A stretch of DNA of 64,000 nt from Cryptomeria japonica (GCF_030272615.1 NC_081413.1:551386136-551450135), one strand, 5' to 3'; shown: positions 35,265 through 52,904, counted from the stretch's first letter. Notes: a model not told the origin generated them from the sequence alone. Numbers and translations are program-made.

Positions 35265-35833
35265 CTCTTGGACCAATCCATCGTCGGTCCGAGTGTGGCT
35301 TATTTCCAACACCAACACTAACAAACAAAAGCATGAAACAAAAGCGAGAAAATCGGAAAAATTTCAACAAAACCCTAAATCATGCGAAAAACATGAAAAT
35401 TTATACAGAAATCAAGAACAAAGCTCAGGATAGGCCACTCACCGATGGGTCGTACTCGATAGGTCCCTGATATCGATGAACACACTCAAATCTGTGGTTC
35501 TCATATAGGATCACCATCTTGCCAACTCAACTCCTAGTCAACTCCTCTAAATGTTCAAACAAGACAAATTATAAGTGAGGATAACAATGGACCCATGGTT
35601 ATTATATAATTAACTTTTTGATTTTTTTGAGAAGGGTAATTAATTTTTCTAAAAGGGGGGAATTTTTAAAAATGAATTTTATTGAAAGACCGATTTAATC
35701 AAACTTTTTCATCATTTTATCATGAGATTATTCGCTCAATCAAAATCTTTCAAATTTTCACGATCAATCTCTCGAGGGAGCACACAATCAGGATCTTATC
35801 ACCGACAAGGGGAGTATCGAGACTTGATTTAAT

Positions 35834-35878
35834 CTTTGAAACAATGTTGTCTCAACATCATTTCAAAGAGGGGCAAAA
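35834..35878 (+). other. Hairpin and polypurine tract before the 3' LTR of element B
   Basis: 35834-35868 folds as CTTTGAAACAATGTTG, loop TCT, and a complementary 3' arm ending TTTCAAAG (14 of 16 pairs). The 3' arm runs straight into the PPT CAAAGAGGGGCAAAA (35864-35878). The LTR starts at the next base. Element C has the same structure with a different inner stem. Confidence 0.7.
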
Positions 35879-37083
35879 TGCATACACTCAAAAATTGGCT
35901 ACAAATACTTAAATAAATATTTATTATTTATTTAATGTTAATTTCCTCTATTAAATAATTAAATTGACAAGTTTAATTATTTAATTCATTTTACTCTTAA
36001 TTCTTCTATTAAATAATTAATTTGAAAGATTAATTTATTTAATTTACTTTCATTAATATTCTTCTATTAATTAATTAAATTGAAGCATTTTTATTAATTA
36101 ATTCATTAATCTCTTTCTTCTAAATCAATTAATTAAATATCTAATATTTAGTTATGTCCCATAGTCTCATTTAATTAAAAAATTTCGTAATTATTTAATC
36201 TCCTTTTTCAACTCACATTTTATGTGGCTAAATAAATTATTAATTAGCCATATTAATTCTAACTTCATTTCCTTCTTTTGAAAATGTGTACCTACACACA
36301 TTTCTCAACTTCCCTACCTATATCTTCTCCAACAACTCCTACATCTTTGAAAGAAGTTTGTCCACATCACCTTGGTCAACATCCACTTGTCCTCACATCC
36401 CTATATTCTCTTCAACCTTCTTACATTTCCTTTAGTCTTCCACTCCAGTCAAGGTGAGCCTTCTGACACTTGGCTTCTCCTTCGACCTTTTCCTCCATCT
36501 TGCAGGTGTAGGAGGAACATCTTCCACCTTTATCTCTCACATCTCAACCTCTTATTTCATAGGCATCCAAATTGCAAGATTTAATCAGGACTGTCGATCT
36601 CCACCACCTGAGCTTATCCTTTAAAAAATCTATAAATAGAGGTCTCCTAAGCCATTTTTTAAACTAATAGCTAATCTCATAGTGATCTAGGAGTCTTCAT
36701 TTTGCATGCGTGAGTTGAATTTGAAGCAATTTAACTTTTTAGGAGTTTTTATCATAGAATATCATTATCTTTGCATATTCGCCTAATATCATTTAACATA
36801 TCATTTAGCAATCATCAATCAACAACCAGTTATCTATCCATTCTTCTTCATGTGCCATCTTGGAAGCTAAACAGTGCTTGTGTGAGACCAACATCAATTT
36901 GCAACCAAGAACTATGGGTATTAGAAACAATAAGACATAAAGGTAAAAAGGTATAATCTTTAATATTTTGTTATTTTACTTTGTTTCATTGGTTGAAGCT
37001 TGAGTTCCTATAGCTTTTTGTATTTCATGGATAAGCTAACAATATGCAGGTTTATTTAGAGGAATTCAACTTAAGTCGATACA
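35879..37083 (+). repeat. 3' LTR of element B
   Basis: 1,205 bp, starting TGCATACACTCAAAAATTGG after the PPT and ending CTTAAGTCGATACA. It contains the empty target site of the LINE (about 36200-36214) and a TATA box CTATAAATAG at 36630-36639. The end is placed by comparison with the 5' LTR/PBS junction. Confidence 0.87.
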
Positions 37084-37163
37084 TGCGTAAATCTCTGCCA
37101 TATATACAACACGAATTCAACTTAAGTCGATACATGCGTAAATCTCTGCCATATATACAAAAC
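37062..37163 (+). repeat. 51-bp tandem duplication across the 3' end of element B
   Basis: GAATTCAACTTAAGTCGATA at 37062 recurs at 37113. The copied unit holds the last 22 bp of the LTR plus 29 bp of flank (ATGCGTAAATCTCTGCCATA). The copies are almost identical, so the duplication is younger than the insertion. Confidence 0.85.
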
Positions 37164-39860
37164 TCATATAAGAAAGCAAATCATTCATCTACTAATCAGT
37201 CACCTTTCAAAGTGTGATTGGGTTATTACCTGTTAGTTGACTTGATGTTGCACGTGAACCGCAAGGTAAATAAGGATTAGCTTTGGAGGTGCTCAAAGCA
37301 AAAATTGCTAAGGATTCAATGAATCCAACTTAAGGTAATAGAGCAACTAAAAGGTCTTGACTCTTAACTGTAAGTGTCAAACAAGGCATAATCGACATTG
37401 TGTGGAACGTCATCTCAAGGGGGGTTATAATGTATGGTTGTTCCTAAGCAAAGAGTGGTTGCATGAACACGCCGGTTTGGACCATTATCTATCTTGAAGG
37501 CAATTGGAGAGAATGCGTTCAAATTGGACCTAACTCCTTTCATGAGATTCTACTCAATGATCAATTGGGAATTACTTCCAATTATATCAACCATCCATGT
37601 TAGAAGAAGAAAAGGATTTGCTGTATACCTTCATTAGAAATTGGTCTATAGACATGTCGTTCTTTTTGAGGACGTGCTACAATGTAATTAGAGTGGGAAA
37701 AAGACGAATACATGACCTTGGTCAGTGGGACTCAAAAGACAAATAGTGGAGCAAGCCCAATGGTGCTCCCAAGAAAAGAGTAATGGAACTACTTGTCTCA
37801 TTGAGCATTTCTAAAATCCAAAGCCTCTCTATAAAGGAAAGTAAAATACTTGAGGTTCCAGGTGTAAAAAACAACAATTGAAAGTTTTCTCAAATTTCAG
37901 AATAATGTAAGTTTTTTGTTGTTTTACAAAAGTTAAAACCATAGTTTTTACTCAGCTGGCACTCTTGAAATCGACGTTGGTAGTTTCATTGCCATTGGGG
38001 TGGTCATACTATTGGTTATGGGCAGTTTGATTGTCACACAAGTAGCAGTGAGAGTAAGTGAACAGTCACGGTTTTTGACAATACCATTCCCTAAAGGAGG
38101 CTTACAAACAGATGAACCCTCAAAAATTATCAAATAATTGTTTGAAAGACAAAGGCAAAGGTTCTAGGAGGTTGGAGAAATGTTTGTAAGCATCCAGGAG
38201 GGAAGAATCAGTTGCAGTTTCAGTAGACAAGCAAGAGCACCTTCATGGTTATAATTCACTCTTTGTAACTTGATTTCCAAACAATATAAATTAGGTAAAC
38301 ATGCTATTGGCCCCAACCAGCTGGTTTTCCCTTCATTTTGGAGGATTTCTAGGGTAAGAATATGAGTACACTGTTTGTTTGTTCATTTGTGAATGTTCAA
38401 TTAGTATTGCACAATCAAACTTACTTCTGAATGCACATTTGATAGTTCTAAATAGAGTAGTATCGAAATGATAGATGAAATTGCACATCAACTACGTTAG
38501 ATTAACTAATAAAACTTTTGGATAAATAAGAAAAAATATTCTAAATAGTGAAAGGTACTTTTAGTGAATTGAGATTCTCTAGTGACTTGAGATTCTCTCA
38601 AAAAGTTATAATTATTCCTTCTTATGTGGAGCTTACAAAAAATTTCCTACATTAAGCATTTTACAAAGCCAACTTGTAATGTAAGACGTATAGCACATCA
38701 CAGCCACTACATACTGGGTAAGTCTGAGGCCACATGACAACTATCTTTGAAAAAAAAGGTTGCCACACTGCAACAACTAGAATGCTAGAGAATCCGTAGG
38801 CCTGATTTTACATATGTGGCCAACAAAGATGCAAACAAATTACACTCGTCAGAAGCCAATATCAACCTGAGGCTGATGTCAATTCTATAGACTCATAGAA
38901 CATGTAATATACTCTCAAACAATCTCATTTCGTATAATTCTATAGAAACTACAGGCTGGTCTAATATACCCATGGCCATTGTGGGCATTGGAAGGACCTT
39001 TCCTTTTTTTACTAAGACCTGCATCTTCGTTTGGCACCCTGGCAATTTAAAGTACCTTTCTTTTTTCCTAAAACATTAAAATCTTATTTTAACATTATTT
39101 GCTCATTTGAAATTATTTTGTACATAAATGATATATCTATACAATATATACACAAAGCCTACAAAAAAAACTTTACAAACATTAACTTTGATGATCTTTT
39201 CTTCCATAATAACATTTTCTTGTTGACAATATGTTGATATGAAAAGTTGCCAAATGTCATACTTATAAATTATGGTTGAATTGAATGACTAAGGTTGTTT
39301 TGCCTATCAAATATAGTTTGGGTTCCAATTACACCTACTCGGTCCATTTCATCCAATATTGCATGCAGGTAGTCTTGTTGAAGAAAAGTTGTAAAACTTA
39401 CTTGTCCATTACAATTTTTCTATAAACAATGTTGTCAGCACTTCAGACTAGAGCTTTTGTCCCAATGATAAACCAGTGTGGTCTGATAATCTAAAGTTCC
39501 CTAAATTTCTTTGTTACAGGTTTTTCCAGAAACCTAACCAACAACCAAATTTTACAGAATTATATTGCCTATGATTTCAACAATCATCACCAAATTAAAT
39601 GAAAGAACGAAGCCTAAATTAGCTTAAGCAATGCCTTCGATTCCTGCTACGCTAGTAAGAATCCAAACATTGTGTACCTAAAGAAAGCACCAAAAATTAT
39701 AAATAAAAGGGCTACATGCCAAATGCAACTCAAATAACAAATACTTTCTCCTGTCACGTTTGCACTTGCCTCTCTTTGTTAAGAACATAAAAAGTATATA
39801 TTAAATCTCATACAAGATATTCTAGTAGTAGCTGGATGCAAAAGCTTTTCAGTTCCAGCT
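37164..39860. other. Intergenic DNA between element B and citrate synthase
   Basis: About 2.7 kb with no recognisable gene. Open frames here (37948-38133, 39031-39237) have no motif. The part nearest 40064 should include the 3' UTR of citrate synthase. Confidence 0.5.
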
Positions 39861-39866
39861 TTTATT
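39861..39866 (-). terminator. Candidate poly(A) signal of citrate synthase
   Basis: TTTATT on the plus strand reads AATAAA on the minus strand, about 200 nt after the stop codon. Plant poly(A) signals are loose, so this is only a candidate. Confidence 0.3.
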
Positions 39867-40063
39867 TTCTTGCTTACAGGTAAAATAATGTAAGTAATTG
39901 AGATAAAGCCAAATACAGATATGGGGCAAAGATCAGATCTGGCAAAAAATGTATTTGCGCATTTGATTGTTCGAGCATAAATAAGGTCATCTTGCTAAGT
40001 GCCATTGTAACAAAAGTTGCAAAGCTCTTTGTCAATATAAGTTTTTAACAACGGCAATGCAAA

Positions 40064-46787
<6,724 letters not shown>

Positions 46788-48924
46788 TCTCGGATCAATC
46801 CCAACAGACCAAAACGTCTTCAAATCAAATTATTCCACCAGCCTCAGATACCCAAATGCTTAAAAGTCAGGGAAAACTGACCCCCGAGGAAAATTTTTGG
46901 AAGGAGATCTTATTCACATACATATTTTATTCACATAGACAATATGTATATGTATGTGTATATACAGAGATCTTCTAAAGATAGTGTCGTGTCGGGGTAA
47001 GTAATGTAGAAATGGATCAAGGGATTGAGCTTCCTTTTTAGCTTAATTAGCAATTATAATTCATTTGATCTGCTTTTTTTTTTGTGGGTGTGGGTCCCAC
47101 CTGTAACAAATTAGGATAATTGTGGGACCCATTTATTGACAGTTGTGCAATTATTGGGTTTAGCCACAAGAAAGTAGCCCAAGATTTAATGTTTATATTA
47201 TAGGATTTTGATTATATATAAAAAAAAAAAAAAGTCTTGTTTTTTAGGTGGAGATTAATGTTTTCATTTCTATCAATAATTTAGTCTTGGAGAAATCGAT
47301 CATCTTATGGTTTTTAGAAATTTCAATATTAAAGTGAATTTTTTGATAATCATTGTTATTTTGTGGTTGGCTAGTTAGATTTTTCTCAATATATTTTATT
47401 TTTCTATTTAATGAAAAATCTTTCACAATTTGAAGGCGGTCATTTCTCAATTTCCCTTGTTGTGGGTGTGTTTCCTACATGCATTGCGAGGGTTTTTTTG
47501 TGGCATCTTGCAGAGTAGTTAAGTGCCTTCTTGAGGTATCATTTGTGTCAGGCTCATCGATTTCTTAGTTTTCTTTGTAGTCTATTAAATAAATTTTGTT
47601 CCCCCTTTTGAAAACAAAACTATTGTGTGTTGTATTGTGTAAATTTATGTGCACGAGTCTTCGTGCTAAGGAAAAGAAGGGCAAACATTCTTCCAAGAAA
47701 TTTCCAAGACAACAGAAAAGGACAACAAAAATCTAGGTATGGCTTCTAAACACATAGGAAATCATTTCTTTAGTGTCATTTTCCATAGGGCAATGGTGGA
47801 ATCAAAATGCTAAAGTACTTATAGTTTCAATCTCACTCTAATAATATCTCCAACTAAAAGATAGCCACTCATAACATACCAACTATTCAAGCAGAACCCT
47901 AGGCCGTCACCAATCAATCATATCACAATCCTTGTATCTTGACACAAATTGTATCAGCCCTAAGCTTTTCCTTACTATTTGAACACTACTTGCACTTGAC
48001 TCTAGCTAGATATCTGAATGTGCATTGTAACAAGAAGTTTGTTAAACCTCCTCTTGCTCTCGTAATGTCTAATTCATTCTGTTAGACACAGGGTCCAGTT
48101 ACTTATCTTAGAGCCCTCCAAGATCCCAGTAATATTTACTTGTCGTTCTATACAATCTATTATTTATTATTATTGTCCATGTCTATCAGAAAAAATTGAA
48201 ATAGACCCGATTCAGTACCACTAATATTCTGAATCTCCTCTCTATCGTGTTGAAGCTACCCTTGCAATAATATTTTATTGAGGGAAAACAAGAGTATCAA
48301 TAAAGTTGTGCACTTGGATGTCCCTAATATAAGTTGCCTTTGAGAAGGCCTCTTTAGGGAAATGACTACTACTCATATGTGTTTTTGAGAGTGGGGTTCC
48401 TATATCATTGGTAGAATAAACAACTTCCCCTCCATATTCTAACTAAGTAAAGATCTAGACCAATAGCCCAGAAACCCACAATTTTGTTTTGTATATATAA
48501 AGACCATATTGTCATGTCTTCTAAAATTTCTTGTATATTAAAAATTTACAATTAAATAAAGTTGTTCTTAGCTACTTTCATCTGCATAATTTGTAGTGTC
48601 CCTCCCTCAATCAGACTCCATCTAACTTAGTTTGACTCTGGTTGTTTTCTTCGGTGGTTTATGTGACTACTCCCTTATGTGAAGGCTTTTATCATGTAGG
48701 TTATGCATTTTATCTTGAAGGATGGTTAGATGCTAGATTATATGTGTTTATACTAACCTTGGACTGTCATATCTTCTTTATGTATGAAATATTTCTTGTG
48801 TTTGTCTTCTTGTATGGGTATGTGTCTGTATGGGGTACGAGGGAATGATCTTCTGTCACCCACTTTGGCAGGACACATACTATCACGACTCTCCTCCACT
48901 AGTGTGCCTGTTCATGTTGGATAT
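46788..48924. other. Upstream region of citrate synthase and intergenic DNA
   Basis: The gene's 5' UTR and promoter must lie here. On the minus strand a TATATACACATACATATACA run (about 46940-46963) is a possible TATA region about 160 nt before the ATG, but it is simple AT/GT sequence and not decisive. The rest up to 48924 has no recognised gene. Confidence 0.4.
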
Positions 48925-49398
48925 TATGAGATTTTGCCAAGATCTAGAGGCAATGGAAAACACAAATAAGAGAGAACAAAATAGATGATAGGAATAAATT
49001 GTATTCTATCAAGATGCAAAATATGATCAATTGAATCATCAATCGTTGATTGAATGCTCGTACAATGTAGATGAGCCTGCTTATATAGGGAAGGCTATAT
49101 GGATATGTGAGTGCACAATCATGACATGTGGCTCAATAAGAAACAAGGGTAGGTAGGAAATAGGTGTGGTAGGTAGGAGAAACAATATAATATTCCACAT
49201 GAGGTGGATTACCCACTAAATGTGGAATGTAACAACAAGATCAACACCATAAAAGGTGGAAATTCTCCTACACACACTATCCCAATGTGGCACAAACACC
49301 CAAGTGTCTCATGCCCAAACTACTATTAAATGCATGTACCTAAGTAAACTTAAGTAAAGTGTAATAATATCCCAGATGAATAATCATTTACACCAACA
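48925..49398 (-). repeat. Complete 3' LTR of element D
   Basis: 474 bp. It has a minus-strand TATA-like CTATATAAGC at about 49078-49087. The first 410 bp are nearly identical to 50943-51354 (for example GATCTAGAGGCAATGGAAA and CACCATAAAAGGTGGAAATT). Confidence 0.87.
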
Positions 49399-50942
49399 CC
49401 CCCCCTTAAGTGCAACTTAGGGGAATGCACTAAAGTCTACAATGCAACTAAGAAATGCAAGATGGGTCCTGGCTACGAGGCCATGTTAGGTACCCATGAA
49501 CAAATGTAAATGCAATCTCCCATAAACAGAAAAAGAGAGAAAAACCCAATGGGAAAAAACCCTCCCCCAAAAGAGAGATGATGAAAGCACACAATGCTCT
49601 CAATGATGAATGAGAAGAACAAAAAATATGTTCCCCCCATAAGAGAGAAGAGGAGACCATGAATCCCCCCCCTCAATGTCGAGTCTATTGCAAACATGGT
49701 CTAATGATGATGACCAAAATACCTCCCCATAAGGAAGAAAGAGAGCTAATGTTGCACCAATAATGTCAAAGTGTGACAAAACTAGGTACCAAGTCGATGA
49801 TGATGAATCACTCGCTGCAACAAAAAGAAGATCAGGCATGGAGACAACTTGCTTTGAGCATCATCTGGATACTCATAAATAGCAGAAATACTAGTACAAT
49901 CCAAGTCTCACAGGAGTCATGCACAAATGTGTACAATCTAAGTCTCAACTGGAGCCATACACCAAGTTTCACAAGATATTCCTAATCTATGTGTACAAGA
50001 GGATTACATCAAATAGTCAACAATGACAAGATACAAAGAGGTGCGACACTTTATGATAGTATGAGTACAACATTGCTCAAGCAAGATCATACATCGTGAT
50101 AAAATACTCAAATGTGGAAAAATGAAAATGATGCCACCAACAAAGAAGCCCTGTAGAATACTACAAATGAAGATGCCTCCGAATGGAATTTCACCAAAAG
50201 ATATAAATGAACAACTGACCCCCCATAAAAAAATCATGTTGGCACTTTCAAATAATGGCAAAGTGGACTTCTGATTTCAACTTTACAACTTCTCAAAATG
50301 AGATCTAAGAGACTTCAACAAATACTGCTAGTGATCTAAACTAAGATCCAAGCAAAATACAAGTACAAAATAGGCCAAAAAATGACCAAATAATGAAAGT
50401 ACAATTTCTACTCAAAATCACTGCAAACTAATAGAAAATTATGAAAGTAGACAAAAAATTATGCACTCAAAAAAATGGCACCTGAAAAGGAGTCCATATG
50501 AGCCCAAATGAAGCCTCCAAAGTTGTAAAAAATGGGATTTCATGATTTCTAAAAAACCTATATCCGAAAAATAGAAAAATCTTGCACCACTGTACAGATC
50601 ACGAAATTCTACCCCAAAACAAAAAAAATTGCTCGAAAAAAGGAATCTGGATGAGTGAGATATCACTATTTGAAAATTGTCTGCAAAATTATAATTTCTG
50701 GAAAATTTCCGTCGCAGATTCAAACTTCAAATGCCTCTAGATTTGGCCTCCGAAGTCTGATTTGAATGAAACAAAAGGCAAAACTAACTTTCTTGGACCT
50801 CCTCAATCCAATGGTGACCTCAGATTTGACCCATCAAGCTTCAATAATAACCTACAATAGAAAGCTCCAAAATGCAAACCCCAAATAGCATCAAATTTCT
50901 CTCAATTAGCAAACCAATGACACTCTAATGACTCTCATACCA

Positions 50943-51354
50943 TGTGAGATTTTGTCAAGATCTAGAGGCAATGGAAAGCACAAATAAGAGAGAACAAAAT
51001 AGATGATAGGAATAAATTGTATTCTATCAAGATGCAAAATGTGATCAACTAGATCATCAATCATTGATTGAATGCCCGTACAATGTAGATGAGCTTGCTT
51101 ATATAGGGAAGGCTATATGGATATGTGAGGACACAATCATGACATGTGGCTCAATAAGAAACAAGGGTAGGTAGGAAATAGGTGTGATAGGTAGGAGAAA
51201 CAATATAATATTCCACATGAGGTGGATCACCCACTGAATGTGGAATGTAACAACAAGATCAACACCATAAAAGGTGGAAATTCTCCAACACACACTATCC
51301 CAATGTGGCACAAACACCCAAGTGTCTCATATCCAAACTACTATTAAATGCATG
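50943..51354 (-). repeat. Truncated 5' LTR of element D
   Basis: Matches 48925-49336 and stops at TTAAATGCATG, where the 5' LTR of element C begins. Its minus-strand end CTCACA is followed at once by the PBS. Confidence 0.87.
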
Positions 51355-52154
51355 CGTAGACACCTAAAATTGTCCAGTCTAATTAAATAAATATTTTATT
51401 TATTTAATTATCTTAGCTTAATTCTTCTATTAATTAAATAAATCTTTATTTATTTAATCAATTCATTTATCCTCTTCTAGCCTTATTTCTCATTTAAATA
51501 AATACATTTATTTATTTAAATTATCCTTTTCCTAAATTAAATAAATATCTTATTTATTTAATTGATCCCACTTCCTCTATTAATTATATAAATCTTTATT
51601 TATTTAATTAATTCATTAACCTTTTCTACCCATGACACATGTCATTCATCTCTTAATTCATACACTACCTACCCCTTTCATTATTTTATTATTTCTTTTA
51701 CCTACCCTCTAATCATAGCCGACCTCCTTTTACGCCTCTCAATCCGACCTCCTTTTACGCCTCTCAATCTTATCCCTCCTTTTCATATAGTGTTTTCTAT
51801 ATAAGGAAATACTTCCTTCATTATCAAACCCTAATCATTTTTATGCACTTGACTACACTACGCTTTTGAGCATAGGCGATCCTACTTGCAACCACATTCC
51901 GTTCTTTGTTGAGCTCTTGTGCACATAAAATCTGAGAGCAAATATATCAAGCAAGATCAATGGAGATAGGAAGAATGGAGATCCAAACTCTATTGAACAT
52001 GTGATGGTATAATCTTTGTAATTTCGTTTGATTTGCATTGTCTTAGGTAATCTTCATATGTTATGGTGGATCTTTGTTGTTGTTAGGCTAGGGTTTTGTG
52101 GTTGAATTCATTTAGCCTTTCAATATCGTTATTATTGCTTATCCATTTTCACCA
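51355..52154 (+). repeat. 5' LTR of element C
   Basis: The first 440 bp match 63560-64000 almost perfectly (TTAATTAAATAAAT blocks, CCTACCCTCTAATCATAGCC). Relative to the 3' copy it carries a duplicated CCGACCTCCTTTTACGCCTC segment near 51718-51767. The 3' end is not fixed, because the 3' LTR is cut by the window edge; it lies between about 52154 and 52163. Confidence 0.8.
51798..51804 (+). promoter_or_regulatory. TATA box of element C 5' LTR
   Basis: TATATAA in TTCTATATAAGGAAATACTT, also present at 63978-63984 in the 3' LTR. Confidence 0.55.
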
Positions 52155-52163
52155 TAAATATTT

Positions 52164-52181
52164 TGGCATGCCCGGTGGGAC
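52164..52181 (+). other. Primer binding site of element C
   Basis: TGGCATGCCCGGTGGGAC, in the same position relative to the LTR as TGGCGCCCACCATGGGGC in B but a different sequence, so a different primer tRNA is likely. Isotype not assigned. Confidence 0.65.
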
Positions 52182-52277
52182 TCTTGTCCCCTTTTTTTTT
52201 TGCATTTAACATCCTTGTTGCAAATTTTGTGTTTTGAAGTTGCAGATCTGACGTTTTCGACAACATTTTGATATTCC

Positions 52278-52515
52278 CGCGTCTGCGTACTTTCGGATCG
52301 TGTTTTTTATTTTTTGGCACGTCTGCAACATCTGGAATCGCGTCTATGTTATCGGCAGTATTTTATTTTGCAGGTTCCGAAAATCGTGTTTGTGTTCCCC
52401 AGTCGCGTTTGTACTGTTTTTAGGCGCGTCTGTGTCCAAAAGTCGCGTCTGGGTTCTGGAGCCGCGTCTGTGTCTCACAAAACCGCGTCTGTGTCGAGGG
52501 TAATCACGTCTGTGT
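52278..52515 (+). repeat. Leader motif array 1 of element C (CGCGTCTGTG, ~20 nt period)
   Basis: Copies of CGCGTCTGTG start at 52278, about 52318, 52339, 52385, 52404, 52425, 52444, 52463, 52484 and 52505. The last seven are spaced 19, 21, 19, 19, 21 and 21 nt. The spacers are unrelated, so this is a phased motif rather than an ordinary tandem repeat. Confidence 0.85.
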
Positions 52516-52904
52516 GCACCGGTTTCAAATTTTGAGTTATTGATTTAGTTTTGGGTTTTGCATTTAGGGTTTCAGATCTGGTTTATTTTGAGCTAACATT
52601 TTCAGATCTAGCTAACGAAATTGGTGCAGCTTGTCTTGAAAGCAAAATCGTTTTGTTGAAGGCCCCTATTTTCACAAAGTCTTTTGGGTTTAAAATTTAC
52701 CTAACTTGTGTGCTTGCAAGAAGGGGTGATTATTTGAAACAATCCAAACTACTAACAACTCTTTGTTGCAGGTCCTTGGCAAGGGTTTTTGGATTTTTAT
52801 TGTGTGCCTTATTTTCATAGACTAGCAAACACTTCAATTGGTGCACTAAAATTGAATCATTGTCTTTTGTGTCTTGAGCAATAGGCTCTTTTTGTTTAAT
52901 CTTT

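Larger units (their letters stand above)
34984..35317 (-). mobile_element. 334-bp miniature LTR element (SMART/TRIM-like) with tRNA-like LTRs
   Basis: Two 135-bp direct repeats (34984-35118 and 35183-35317, about 10 differences) flank only 64 bp. On the minus strand the right copy starts TGTTGGTGTTGG and ends TCTCAACA. It is followed at once by TGGTATTAGAGCC, an iMet-type PBS, then by the PPT CTTAAGGGGGGG, then the other LTR. Perfect target duplications CTAAC lie at 34979-34983 and 35318-35322. The outer LTR end reads TCAATA instead of TCAACA. It has no coding capacity. It is inserted in the intron of the antisense gene of B, inside the motif array. Confidence 0.9.
34712..35350 (-). repeat. 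Intron motif array of element B (antisense copy of the leader motif)
   Basis: On the plus strand the unit reads AAATGCGCTAACC, so GGTTAGCGCATTT in the direction of the antisense gene. The GYGC core starts near 34754, 34772, 34793, 34832, 34853, 34874, 34891, 34912, 34933, 34950 and 34971, mostly 17-21 nt apart. The array is cut at 34983 by the miniature LTR element and continues after 35322 (AAAAGCATGAAAC). The same motif fills both leader arrays ahead of gag. Confidence 0.6.
32304..35517 (-). pseudogene. Antisense spliced PMD (plant mobile domain) gene of element B
   Basis: Exon 1 is 35517-35443: ATG, 25 codons, containing HRFECVHRYQGP, ending at donor TCG|GTGAGT. The intron is 35442-34365. 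The acceptor AACTAGAG leads in phase 0 into exon 2 (34364 downwards): CGIRHLLYMPD, LTERWHNDHNTFHLPTSEIS, VTLEDVYRILRIPVTGEL, a PMD signature. One frameshift lies at about 33885-33860. The frame continues through LLQIWCWEHI and LEYWRWVLDS to TNYAHYLLTHPFPRI (about 33290) and an acidic, Arg/Gly-rich stretch. Below 33059 a coiled-coil-like tail (LERDSALQRLQAA) runs in another frame towards about 32304. It faces pol. A miniature LTR element sits in the intron. Splicing is predicted only from sequence and from agreement with element C. Confidence 0.75.
11586..37083 (+). mobile_element. Element B: Tat/Ogre-lineage Ty3/gypsy retrotransposon with antisense PMD gene and three nested insertions
   Basis: LTRs of about 1.2 kb start TGCA-CACTCAAAAATTGG (11586, 35879). 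PBS lies at 19056, a long leader runs to gag (21473), then protease, a G-patch/linker segment, RT, RNase H, a second archaeal-type RNase H and integrase up to 30304. A 5.5-kb 3' region follows, holding an antisense spliced PMD gene. The RT signature NKACPKDDFPLPNID and the dual RNase H are typical of the Tat lineage (established knowledge). Without its insertions (LINE 6.2 kb, solo LTR 1.08 kb, miniature element 0.33 kb) it would be about 17.9 kb. No target duplication matches between AGGTG (11581-11585) and TGCGT (37084-37088). Confidence 0.88.
48925..51354 (-). mobile_element. Element D: non-autonomous LTR retrotransposon, its 5' LTR cut by element C
   Basis: Two direct repeats (48925-49398 and 50943-51354) flank 1.5 kb without recognisable coding sequence. 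On the minus strand the order is 5' LTR (right, truncated at 51354 by element C), PBS TGGTATGAGAGT directly after it (50942-50931), interior, PPT CTTAAGGGGGGG (49410-49399), and 3' LTR starting TGTTGGTGTAAATG and ending CTCATA. The missing LTR part (equivalent to about 49320-49398) should lie beyond window base 64000. The PPT and the first nine LTR bases are identical to those of the 334-bp miniature element, so one autonomous family may mobilise both. The interior repeats CCCC-CATAAGAGAGAA-like words. Confidence 0.85.

Noticed and set aside
46788..46823. Longer N-terminus for citrate synthase (12 extra residues from 46823)
   Set aside because: The triplet at 46823 is TTG on the coding strand. 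The first ATG is at 46787 and already gives the family's usual length with the PTS2 near the N-terminus.
47461..47625. Possible LINE 3' end (AATAAATTTTGTTCCCCCTTT)-like tail
   Set aside because: Only about 20 bp resemble the end of the LINE at 18100. No upstream coding remnant or target duplication.
49448..50723. Minus-strand ORFs in the interior of element D
   Set aside because: Short, low complexity and without recognisable domains; they repeat CATAAGAGAGAA-type words rather than protein motifs.
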